Source: Gordionus sp. m RMFG-2023 (lineage: Eukaryota; Nematomorpha; Gordioida; Chordodea; Parachordodidae). Taken from it: a stretch of DNA of 64,000 nt. This document shows positions 33,064 through 45,100 of the stretch, in pieces; position 1 is the first letter of the stretch; each line of letters begins with the position of its first letter. The notes below the pieces were generated by a model, which did no database searches, was not told the origin of the DNA, and was given only the letters and a program-made list of their open reading frames with translations. Made by a program: the position numbers and the translations under genes. The stretch covers positions 9,209,743-9,273,742 of the forward strand of contig NC_088778.1 in assembly GCF_954871325.1 (NCBI RefSeq), written 5' to 3'.

Positions 33064-35258
33064 ATTAGCAGCCGCTAAATAAGAACCTACCATTACTTGC
33101 CGAATTAAATCACAGCACTTAGATAATATAACTTTAAATATATTTTTAGTATTAGTGATATTAGTAATCTAGAGACTAGTGGATTCAATCAAATTATATT
33201 TAATAACATTGTATATTATAATATATTTATATAATAATATAGATATATATTAGCTATATTATAGATTTAAATAAATTCTATATGATAATCAATAGAATTT
33301 GGAAAAAATATTGCCTTTTTAAATTATTATACATCTTTAAAATATTATAATGTTATATTTTGTCATTTTTATATAAATTATTTATAAGTATATGGTAATA
33401 TTATAACAAAAAACATTATGCATTAAAATAAAGGAATATAAATAATAAATATCTCAAAGGAGATAATAAACCATTTGGAAGCCCTTGATTGGGATTTGTT
33501 GAAAAAAATAATTCAATTTTACTAAAACCAATTTTGAGAAAGCTCTATTAAATATTAAAAGAAATTGACAACGTATAATTTTTGTTAGATATTTGAGATA
33601 TCTCATGATAGTTTGTATCTTAAAGAATAAGACGATATTTATCTTAGTAACTATCGTTTTAACAAAAATAGCGCCTACTAGCTCTATTATTTTTTTTAAA
33701 GTTAAAATTTAAATTTTTGAAAAATTTGAATTTTTATATTTCTGAATGAGATTTACAAAATTTTCAAGAAACTATACAAAATTTTGAAACAAACTTCCGG
33801 TGGAAAATTTGAAAACGGTAAATATTATTTTATTTTAATCATATTTATTTACAGATTCTATGAACATTATATCTCAATATTGATAGTAATTATAACTTAC
33901 ACTAAAGAAATTAAGCTTAAAATCAGCCATCACCCACCTTTAAAGTAATTAAATTATACTGTAGTTCTCGGGTATAGGCTTTTTCTTTGTCCCACTCCTT
34001 TTAAATTATAGCCTATAGAGGTTTAAGCAACATTTTCGAAATGTTGTGCCTACAAGTACGTGCGGCTTGCCCACAAACGGGTGGAGGGCTCCTCATATTT
34101 TTACTTTTATACCCAAATTAAATTGTTCCAATTAGATGGAAATGAGGAAAACCTAGCGTAGCTCTGTTGCGTATTCAACGTTAGAGGGCGATGCGCTATA
34201 TATCACGTATCACGTAAAATCTTGATTTCGTTTTTTTTTGGCTAAGGTTTTTAACAATACTAATCTTCATTAATAGATATTATAAATTATTTTATTAGAA
34301 TTACATTAATTATTTAAAATCATATGAAATTTATTACTTTAGTTCATTAATAAAAATTTAATTATTGCCATTAAACTATTGTAAAATATTTTAAAATATT
34401 AAATTTAAGATGATGATATAATTACTCTTGCTTTTTCCACTTATTTTCTAATTACAAGTTATTGATTTCCATATAATTTTTAAAATTATTATAGATTTCT
34501 TGTTCTCTTACATTTTAATCTATAGGATAAATAAGGGAATAGAGATTTGAATTTGATAATTTTAGTTTTTAAATTTATATATATTTTGGTCTGGGAATTC
34601 ATAGGTTTATTTGGTATTTTATCATAAATTTATGTGCTTCTTAATATATTAGGCATGACATCAGGAGAGTGATGAAGTAATAGATTTTTTGTTCTTCGAT
34701 TAGTTTTTGTTCTTTATATATCCATAAGACATTTCATGTTAAAGTTATAAAATTTGTATTTTTTTTTGTTTAAGTATCCATTAATTTTAAAGATTTATTT
34801 TTTTATTATTTATTTTTATATTATATGACTTTTGTTTTTATAGAATAATCCATTAATTTAAATATATAACTTTCGCATAAATGATATTTTTTATTCTATA
34901 TTTAGATTAATCTATTAAAAAAAATATAATATGAAAACAATTTATATAATATATAAAGATTGGATATTCATCAAATCTTGATCTAAAATATATGTAATAA
35001 TAAAATATATTTTAACTTTATATTGTTTGAATAAATGATATCCAATCTATTCGCATCCTTTTTTTTAGAGAGTAAGCTAGTTTTGTTTGTAGCTGTTAGC
35101 TCCTTCCTGATCTTTGTCCTATTTTACTTTAATTTAATCTTCATCAGCATCACCATATAAAGATGAGAAGAGTAAAAGGAAATGTTTTTTTTAACAGTTG
35201 TGTAACACCTTGATGAAATTCGTATAAAGAAACGTTAAATTTTATCGTAGCATATATT
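33064..35258. other. Intergenic, one GC-richer unknown stretch
   Basis: Mostly AT-rich. The stretch 33960-34230 is GC-richer (GTGCGGCTTGCCCACAAACG, TTAGAGGGCGATGCGC) but no open frame, RNA fold or transposon end is clear. Confidence 0.4.
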
Positions 35259-37965
35259 AATAGGGGCTATCGCCGGGTTGGCCTAATGGGTAAGATGTAC
35301 GCTTGGAAACACGAGTATGAACAAGGACGCAGGTTCAATCCTGGTAGTGTAAAGACATATGGTATGATGAATTTCGGAGCTTAGAGATGACACCCCGGTC
35401 ACCGACAGGCCTGGACAGCCGGGTGCTAAGGATACCTGTCCAATAAACAAATTGAAGGACACAAATGAAAATATTATGAAAGCTAGGGCGTTCCCTCCAT
35501 GCGACGCGCAGGGTGTAGACCTCCATCCTGTGAAAATTAAAGTAAAGGTCAAAGCAAAGAAAACAAGATTAGCAAGTTTGAATATTGGGACGCTTAAAGG
35601 TAAGACGAGAGAATTGGCATCAATGTTGAACAAGAGAAAAGTTGATATAGCGTGCATATAAGAGACGAAATGGAAAGGACAGAAGACTTTGATGATTGGA
35701 GATGGGTATAAATTGTACTATAATGGACTTGTTAGCAATAGGAACGGTGTCGGCATCATCCTCAGTCAAGATCTAACCTCCTCAGTTGTAGAAGTCAACA
35801 GGATCTCTGATAGACTAATGAAGATAAAACTCTGAATTGGTCAATCAATACTACACATCCTTTCATTATATGCTCCTCAAACGAGTTGCAAGGAAGAAGA
35901 GAAAGATGATTTTAGAGCTATCCTGGATGAAGCTGTAATGGAAATCCAGGATGACCTAGTCATAATTGGTGGTGACTTAAATGCGCATGTGGGGAAAGCA
36001 AGAGATAGCTACAAAAGGCATCATGGTGGTTTTGGATATGGAGAAAGAAATGATGAAGGAGAGCATATACTGAAAGCGCAAGCCTTCGACCTTGCCTTAA
36101 CCAACACCTACTATAGGAAAAAGGATAGTCATTTAATAACATACGAAAGTGGTACAAGGAAAACACAGATAGATTACATACTAACACAAGCTACTAGTCA
36201 TGGATTTACACATCTCAAATAAATCCACTCAAAACAAGATAAAACTGTGGAACCATGCATCAAATGGGGCAAATTAAAAACAATGACAGATGCCTTTGCA
36301 ATCAATGCAAACATTGAAAAAATAGATTCCTCACAAGTCAGTGAAAAAATGTGGACACACCTTTCATCTTGATTAATAGACACTGCCAAATCGACACTAG
36401 GCTTGACAAGAGGAGGCAACAAATCATATAAAGAACTATGTTGGTGGAATGAAGAGGTACAAACCACTATACACTATACAGGAGACAAAAGCCCTTTATA
36501 AAATATGGTACAAATCCAAAAACGCAGATGACAAGACAAGATCGGTGGCTAGAGCCAAATCTATGGCATACGATGACATGTACGAAGATCTACATACCAA
36601 AGAAGGGCAAAAAATAAAATATACAGATTAGCCAAACAGCGAGAAAAAAACTCTAGGGATATAAACGGAGCTCCGAAAGTAATCAAAAATAAAGATGGGA
36701 AATTGATAATAAAGGAAAAAGAAATAATGAAAAGATGGAAAGAATATTTTCAGGAGCTTCTCAACTTTAATCCCCACACACTACATCTAGACGAACACTC
36801 CCCATGTCAAAACCTTGTACAACCTATAACAGAACAAGAAATAATCACATGCCTCAAGCATATGAAAAACAACAAAGCTAGGGATCCAGACGATATTCCA
36901 ATAGAAAGCCTTAAAGCACTAGGAGATGATGGAATACATCTCCTCACAAATCTATACAATGATACTTGGAAATGAAGAGGTTCCCCAAAAATGGAGGCAG
37001 AGCTATCTAGTTCCTATTTTCAAAAATAAAGGGGATCCACATAATTGTCAAAATTACAGGGGCATAAAAGAACAAAAAGCTACACATGGTCTTTCTCGAT
37101 CTAGAAAAGGCCTTTGATAGAATCCCAAGAAAACTTATCTGGTGGGCGCTACGCCACAAAAATATTCCCGAAAAATATATAAGAATAATACAGGATGTCG
37201 AATCTAAGGATGAAATGAAAGAAAGACTGAATTGGATAAATATCAACGCACGGATTAAAAGTAAATAGAGAAAAGACGGAGTATATGGTGATAGGAGGAG
37301 ATGAAACAGAGAGTATTGATATAAATGAATGGCAGATATCGGCAATTGAAAGCTGCAAATATTTGGACTCCACTATACAAACAAACGGCACAATAGAAAA
37401 AGAGATAAAGAGTAAGATTAATCATGCTATTTGATAAAAGAATCCCACACAAATTAAAGGGAAAAATTTACAGTTCCATAATACAACCAACTATTCTATA
37501 TAGTTCGGAAACATGGCCAACCAATGAGAATGCTGAGGATCATTGCTGGGGTAACAAGAAAGGATAAAGTGCGCAGTACAAGAATACTAAGTAGTTTAAA
37601 GGTAATGCCCATTAAGACTAAGTTATTGGTAAATAGACTTAGGTGGTATGGGCACACAATGAGAAGGCCTATGAACTACATAGGAAATAAAGTTAAGAGT
37701 TTGGAAGTGATGGGCAAACGTAAAAGAGGAAGGCCAAAACTTCAATGGGGCCATAAAGTTAGAGCCAATATAAAGAAGTATAAATTAGATAAAAGAGATT
37801 GTATTAATAACATAAAGTGTGGAGAGAGATGTTGAAGGAGCTTACCACCAGAAAAGGTGAAAGCTAAAGAGAAAAAAAAAATTAATAGGGACTGGACTGA
37901 ACTGACGGTCTCACAGTTTGGCTCCATCCTACTTAACGATCCGACGGTTCCGCCCTGTCTTAGAA
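35259..37965 (+). mobile_element. APE-type LINE (RTE-like), internally deleted, inactive
   Basis: Endonuclease part at about 35.56-36.22 kb: NIGTLKGKTRELASML, SLYAPQ, IIGGDLNAHVG and TRKTQIDYIL, the exonuclease-endonuclease-phosphatase landmarks. Reverse transcriptase part at about 36.70-37.19 kb: KRWKEYFQELLN, LVPIFKNKGD, NYRGI, then [13 protein letters not shown]. From NYRGI the text jumps straight to KEQKATH, and after RIIQDVE to a late helical part. The stretches that should hold the middle motifs and the catalytic YxDD box are deleted. The C-terminal end is at about 37.52-37.84 kb: RLRWYGHTMRRP and GRPKLQW. Stops and frame changes also occur. No flanking duplication was found, and the 5' limit is approximate. 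Confidence 0.85.
35279..35341 (+). promoter_or_regulatory. Pol III-like A and B boxes at the LINE head
   Basis: A-box TGGCCTAATGG (35279-35289) fits the tRNA consensus TRGYNNARNGG. B-box GGTTCAATCC (35332-35341) fits the tRNA type with one base missing. The 42-base spacing is normal for tRNAs. The tRNA cloverleaf is poor, so this is a tRNA-derived head, not a tRNA gene. Confidence 0.55.
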
Positions 37966-39137
37966 AAAAAAGATCGGACCCAAATGAGAATGACTAACAA
38001 GCAAAAAATGTTTAGAGGTTTGGACGATCTTTTAGATATTATCATAGATCAACGTTTATCAGATTATCATAAATTATGAAACTTATAACTTTTGTTTATA
38101 AATGAGCAAAATTATTTTTAAGAATATCATAGCTTTGCTATAATATAATAATTGTATAAAGGCTCCCACTTATTTCTTAAGTGATAAGTTTTAGGGAAGT
38201 TTGCCTCCAAAGAATTTTCTATTATGTAGACATTGACAATAATTAATAAATCGAAAACATACAGCCAAGCTTTTGATTGGCTATGCTCTTGATGCAAACA
38301 ATGCTGAATTAATTATTAATAATATCAATATTTAGGCTTGAATGCCTTATTGTTTTTAATTTTTTGATCCATTTATCAAACCTTATATTCTTGGACTTGC
38401 TTCCGCCAATTTAGCAGGTACCCTTCTTTTAGGTTTCTTCTTTTGGACCGCATTGCTCGACAAAATAAAATAAAAAAGTAATTCATATTTTTTATTATTT
38501 ATAGCTAATATTTATTTAAAATTAAATTAGTAAGAAATATACTTACAGATAATTTTATATAAAAAAATTTTTTTTAAAATGTTTTTTTAATCCCCTCTAG
38601 AATCTCATAAATTTAAACTACCTCCTACCCCCTTGAGATTATAATTTGGAGTGACATAGCTAATTTAGGTATTAAAATTAATGACACTATTTGAATATTA
38701 ATAAACATATTAAAAGCTGCTTTGTTTGGTGATCTGCCCATATTTCAAATAGAAAATTTTTACAAAAATGTTTTAGTTATACGAACTTTTAATTTGTACT
38801 AATTTAAAACGGGGGGGGGGATTATAAAATTAAATCATATAATGAAATCTAGAATATAAATGGCAGTAATAGCCAGGCATAGCCAATCAATTAAGGGAGA
38901 AGTCGCTTTGGGACTAATATTTTTTTCATAAGCCATAAGAAACAAAGTTAGAAACCAGATTAAGAGATCGGGAAAATAATTAGGGGCCCCTCTCCCCGTG
39001 ATTACAGGGCTGGTAATGACTTTAAGATGATCTAAATAAGTTAAGAGTTCTAGCCAAGGCTTCAGAGGAAAAGCCAATTTTAAAAAAAATATTAATAATA
39101 TATTCTGAGCTTCTTTCCCCATATAAAATAATAACTA
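37966..39137. other. Intergenic between LINE and receptor gene
   Basis: AT-rich, with a G run at 38812-38821. A minus-strand open frame at 38835-39122 is hydrophobic but includes MITE-like words (GGGGCCCCTCTCCCC, GCCAGGCATAGCC) and has no recognised domain. A basic minus-strand stretch near 38.45-38.39 kb (KKKPKRRVPAKLAEASPRI, then stop) could be a stray exon but has no partner. Confidence 0.35.
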
Positions 39138-39143
39138 TTTATT
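39138..39143 (-). promoter_or_regulatory. Candidate poly(A) signal of the GABA-receptor gene
   Basis: AATAAA on the minus strand about 17 bases past the stop codon. It is close to the stop but usable; no better hexamer was looked for far downstream. Confidence 0.4.
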
Positions 39144-39159
39144 TTTTTTGTTTGAGCAA

Positions 39160-42100
39160 TTAACGAAATTTTATACATAAATATTTTCCCCTCGACAAAC
39201 ATAAGTAATAAAACCAATAAAAAATGTTAAATAAGAAGAATATAAAGGGAAATATAACACGAGAATATTTATCGATTATATTGACATTTTTAATTAACGG
39301 AATCAGATGTTTTAAGCGTCTGGCTTGATTTTTAAAATTTACAACGATGGTCTTACCTTTTCTATTTAGTATTTTGGAATAATCTTTACGCATATTCGCG
39401 TTCGATTTGCTTTTACTAAAGTTTTTATTTTTATCTTTGATTATTTTAGTTTGACCGAGATTAGAAAGAGGAAAAAACTCGCTACAACTCTTCGAATACT
39501 CATGGCAAGGTTTAAACATTTCGCTATTTCCTGCCACGTTCAAATCGTAATATGAATTTTCGTGCTTATTAATATCACTGGCCGAACTCATATCAATCAT
39601 TGTGGAATCAATGGCATTATTATTCAGCGAGATATCCGGACGAGCGGAGCTCGATGACATGTAAAAGTTGTTGGTTCCTCGGACTATCATAGGTATAGGC
39701 TTTAGGCGTAACATGTATAGCATATTATCGTCAGCAACCAATTCTGTAGATTTGATAGCTGAATTTTTAACATATTTTGCCCTTTTTACCAGTGACGATT
39801 TTATTGATTTTTGTGGCTTGAGCAGATTATTAGCATCAGATTCGTCCGAATTTTTGTTGTAATCACCGGGGGAAGCCACAAAATCAATCGTGCCTTCTTT
39901 ATCGTAATCGGTTTGGGAAAGAAATGAAAGGTTTTCAGCGAGTTGATAATTTTTACTATCATTATCTTTTTTATTGTATGATTTTTGTATAGGGGAGAAC
40001 GCATATGATGCGAGAGAAACGCTAGGGATCGACATATCATTTGAGTTATTTGTAGCACCTCGGGATCGGAATCTTAAATTTTTGAAAACATTGTTGTCGT
40101 CTATTTTTTTATTAAGAAATATGCATAGATTATAAGTAAGTAATGCTAATTTTTATTTACTATGTTAATATTTCCAATCAAAATAAGTAAAAATTTCGAA
40201 TTCTTAGCCCAAAGCTAAAACGCATGGAATATTGAAATTAATATAACGACTTACAAAATTTTTGAGGAATCTTAGGCTTGATAGGCAGGTGAAAGTGATT
40301 ATCCTTGATATCTATATCATTTTCGGGCTTTCACGTTTTGAATTTTTTATTGAATATAGATATAACCTTTATAAAAACTGAACTTCAAACTAATACAATT
40401 GTTATATTATAAATGATAAGATATCATAAAAACTCTCTGGTTATGATTTTCACATCTATATCCTCAAAAAAAAATATTTTTAACAATATTGACTTAATGA
40501 TATCAGTTTACCATACTTACTAAGTAAATTCTACATATAACTGTGACTCATCAGATTCTTATTTTTTCATTTTCGCCTAAAAAATGAGAAGAATTTTTAT
40601 TAAAAACTTTAAGGAACTCTTACTTTATGTTATACGAAAAATGAAATAAATTATCATTACCAAATCTAATTTTTTCACAATTTGATTATTTTCTGTTTTT
40701 GAGTCATCCCTCCTATCTTTTTTGCCCACAACAAAATTTCTAAAAAACTTCATATGATTTTGGCAAGGTAATATAACCGGCTTACGAGATCGTCTCTTAA
40801 CTTTCGATCCCCAATAGGTATAGTTTACTGCAGCATATTCTAGAAGGGCCGCAAATACGAACATGAAACATATTACTAGATAAATATCTAAAGCTTTCAC
40901 GTAGGAAATTCTAGGTAACGTTAATCTGACGCCACTACTGATCGTTGTCATAGTAAGAACCGTTGTTATACCTATATTAAGTTAACGGGTGTGTATGTTT
41001 CAAGTTAAGAATTAAGAAAAGGAATTATAAACTAAAACTCACACATTTAATATTTAATATTATAAAAAAGGATGAAGAACTATATAAGATTTTATCCTGT
41101 CTATATTTTCTTTTAAAGAACATATAAAGTTTTTAATTACATTTATTTTCTAAATGTTGTAGATATTGAGTAAATAATAATACAAATTTCATTTATATTT
41201 CAATTAGGCACTAAAAATTTTCTATTATGAGAATGAAAATGAATGCTAGCCACGTCCTTAGCCTATTACTCTTACATATACAAGATCTCGCCACATTTCA
41301 TTTTTTTTGTAAATCAATATATATTTTGAACCCCGATGATCCAGAGTCTAATTTCAATAATAAAATTTTAAAATGGAAAAACCTAAAGCTATTCGAGCCG
41401 ATGTTGCTTCGTGATTAATCCAAAAAGAGACCCATGAAAGCATGACTATAAGCAGGCAAGGAAGGTACGTTTGGAAGATAAAATATCCTATGTTTCTTTG
41501 TAAACGAAAACTCAAGGATAGCCTCTGGTAAACACCTATAATTTTGAGTTGTTAAAATGTATATATTAAATTAAAGCATTTTTTTGGTATTAAAATATCA
41601 TAGGGATAATAAAAGCTGTTTATTTCTATACAAAATTAATTTTGTTAAAAAAAATTTTTCAAATTATTTATTACTACTACAAACCTTATGGAAAATATAA
41701 TTCTACCAATATTTTATTAAAAAATTTTTAATATCAGTATCATCATACAATATTTTAATTCAACCAATATTTTGCTGGAATTATTTTTCATTTTTACAAC
41801 CATTTATTATTCGCTCATTTTGTTAAATGGAGTTTATTTTTGAAAATTTAATTTTTGAGTGTTTCAAAATTAGTTTATAATGATTATTTTAAAAACATGT
41901 TTTATGTTCTGTTTTCCTCCGTTTTTTATAATAAACCCAATTTTTTTTTTGTTTTTTTATATAAATAATCATTATATTGGTAGAAAAAATAATATTTCAG
42001 GTTATTTTTAAAATCAAACTATGATCATTGCTTTACGAAGTTAAACATTTTACAATGGTTGACCCTTTAGCAAGTATCTACCCTCTTCCACAATAAAAGA

Positions 42101-45100
42101 CAGATTATATTGTTACCTGTTGGTAAGGTTTCCAAGGTTGTAACTATTCGATATTCAAGGAGATTAAACTGAGGCAGCTCCATTTCGTCCAGTCCTTTAA
42201 CAGCGTTCTTCTCTTTCCAGTACATTATGACGTCAGATGTCGTATAACCGTCTTCAATATTTGTGTTTGTAAATACAATATCAGAATTTAATATTTACCA
42301 AAATTGTAATACTTATGTAAGAAAAATTTTTATCGGCCGAACTAGAATCGGCCCTCGATTAATTCCGGCCTAACCTTAATACCGCAATATTTTACACAAG
42401 TTGTCCGGAGGAAAATTTTGATTTATAAATTTTAATCAAAGGAATTTAAAATACAATTAGCTAACATAAAATAATTTTATATTTAATAAAATAATATATA
42501 AATAAGTAATGCAAAATTTTTAAAATAAAGAAATAATTTCACTGAAAATAAATACATGGCAATGTAATATTTATTTGCACTGAAAAAAAATATATAATCA
42601 CAAATTTAATATTTATTTAAGATGGGACGCGTCCCAAAAACGTTATGATTAGATGGGACACATTTTAAGTATTCTAAATTGAACAGAACCCTGTCCTGTC
42701 CCAGAAAGGTTCAACATTCTATAAATTGATTATTAGAGAATATTTTATAGTCAAATGGCAAATAATATCTTTATGCTATAAATAATAATTGCAAATTAAT
42801 ATTTCTAAAGGCCTAATTTCAATTTATAAAGAAAATGTATAAGTTGAAGTTCCCCTCTCCCACCCTCTTTCAACTCTCTCGTTATGCATATACGTTACAT
42901 ATTTTAAAAATGGCAAGAAAAAAGATTATCATAATCGGACTAATCATTTCTGTTGTAGTTCCCATTTTACATATATTGTATTTGATAAAATGATTTATTT
43001 TAACATATGAATTAATTTCGAGCGGATGGATTACATTTAATACGTTTAAAATAAATTGTAAAAATCATTTAATTTATTATTCGTGAATGTATATGCTTTA
43101 ATTTACTTTAAAAAAATAAAAAGATAAAAAGAGTATATTAGCAAATTTTTTAAGAGATATCGCCATCAGTGGTGGTACTCCTAAATTTAGAATGAAATAA
43201 AATAGCCCTCGTTCTCTGATGAATTCTACAAGAGTTTTCTTATCTATTCGTTTTGACAATTACAAAAATTTTGTATTAATGTTTGCTTACAACTCTCAAT
43301 CTCCACCGTGCAATTTTGTTCATCTAAGGGATAATTTTTCAAATTCATCATGCACGCCAACGTTGTCGTGAATCTTAAAGAGATATGAATGATTAGATTA
43401 AATATTAAGATAAATAAAATATATCTACTTTTGTAAATAGAAGAATACTATGAGCATATGTGTCAGTCGTCTCTAGCCTTTTCAACGTGAGTGAAATCAC
43501 TTTTTAAATAATTTCCAAAAGAGCAAGAAAAAAAAAATCTATCAAAAATTAGCCAAAAAAACCCCTATCTAAAATTTTAAATTTTCAAGGGGACTTGAGT
43601 TCTTATTCCCGACCTCCTTTTCCTAACGGTAATAATCTGGTATGTATGATATATGATAGATACTACATAATTCCGATATACCGGTGAAATAAATTAAACA
43701 TACCAAAGGAATATTAATCACACTTATCAAAAAATAAAAATACAATAAAAATAATGCTTTTTTTGTATAAAAAACCTGATCCCATAAGCTATGCTTCCAT
43801 CACCATACAACCAAGTCATCTTATTTTTTTCAGTCACGTCGTGAATATAAGAATATTTGTCATTGGCTATGAATGTGTCTGGGACCCAGATAGAATCGGA
43901 GAAGCTGCCAGGAATAGCAAATTTTTGGTAATTCAGGCCTCCCCAATTTAATCTTTCGTCTTTCCAATACTGATACAATAGCACGGTTATAGTGTAGTCC
44001 TTTAGTTTTAATTTACAATGAGCAAAAAATTAAATTAAGTTATTAATAAATTATTTTAAATCTTTAAAAGTGATTGGGCCTATTAAAAAACTAATCGATT
44101 CATTTCAAATAATTCGAATTGAATTATAATAAATAAGAATAATAAGTTATACGTTTTGTTCGAATACGAATAAATTCGAATAATAATGAATTATTTGAAT
44201 TTATTTTTATTTTTCTAATAAAATTTAATCGCCACATTTATTGATAACCTATCAATGACAGGTGGAGTGACAATATACACATCTGCTTCTTGCGAAACAC
44301 TTTTCTTAGTTGGAACTAATTTTTTATTGCATGTTTTTTAAAGAAAATATAATAACAGAAACTTTGCCTTAAAAATGGCCTGCATTATAAATTAAATTAA
44401 TATGCATTTTAATTTTTTTAATAGCTTGATCGCATATTATATTATAATATATTTAAAAAACGAATTATTTGAATGATTCAAATCGAATATAAATAGTAAA
44501 TAATTAATATTCGATTGTTTGAAGGAATACGAATATTGCATATATGATTCGTAATTTTTACATTAAAGATATACAGCCAATCGGGACATAATGGTTGCAT
44601 AGAATAGTAAAGTTTGAATAAAATTATATTAAAATTGTTAAATTTTTTTAATCTCTGTTTGAAAAATAAATAAAATTATACTAAGAAAATTGGCTTATTG
44701 ATTGACTTTAAATTGAAAACCTAAAATTTTGAATATATTATTAGTATAAGTCTAAACAAATATATATGTCTTTATAATATATTGTTAAATTAAATTTAAG
44801 AAAAAATTAAATTTTAAAAGATAATATGCATGGAATATTTGTAAGATGAGTTCCCAAAAAGCAACCAGAATAAATTGTATTAAAAGACTAAGTTTGAATA
44901 GGATTAATTTTTTTTTTTACCATATTAACTTCTGACATGCTGTTAAAATTGGATATTCTCATAGATATACCAACATAAACCGGGCTTCCTGTTGTTTATT
45001 TAATAAATAAATATATATATATATAAATAAATGATAAATATTTATAATAATTAAGCATAAAAATCAATAACTTAAAATGGCATATCGTAGATAGAACCTC

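Noticed and set aside
35283-35657. Minus-strand open frames overlapping the LINE
   Set aside because: The plus strand carries the recognisable endonuclease motifs; the minus-strand frames have no domain.
38835-39122. 95-codon hydrophobic minus-strand frame just downstream of the receptor gene
   Set aside because: No family match, and its ends contain MITE-like palindromic words; most likely a repeat read by chance.
40625-40785. Extending receptor exon 7 to a GTAATG donor at 40660
   Set aside because: That donor ends in phase 0 and does not fit the phase-1 acceptor of the last exon; the GTAAGC donor at 40785 fits and is stronger.
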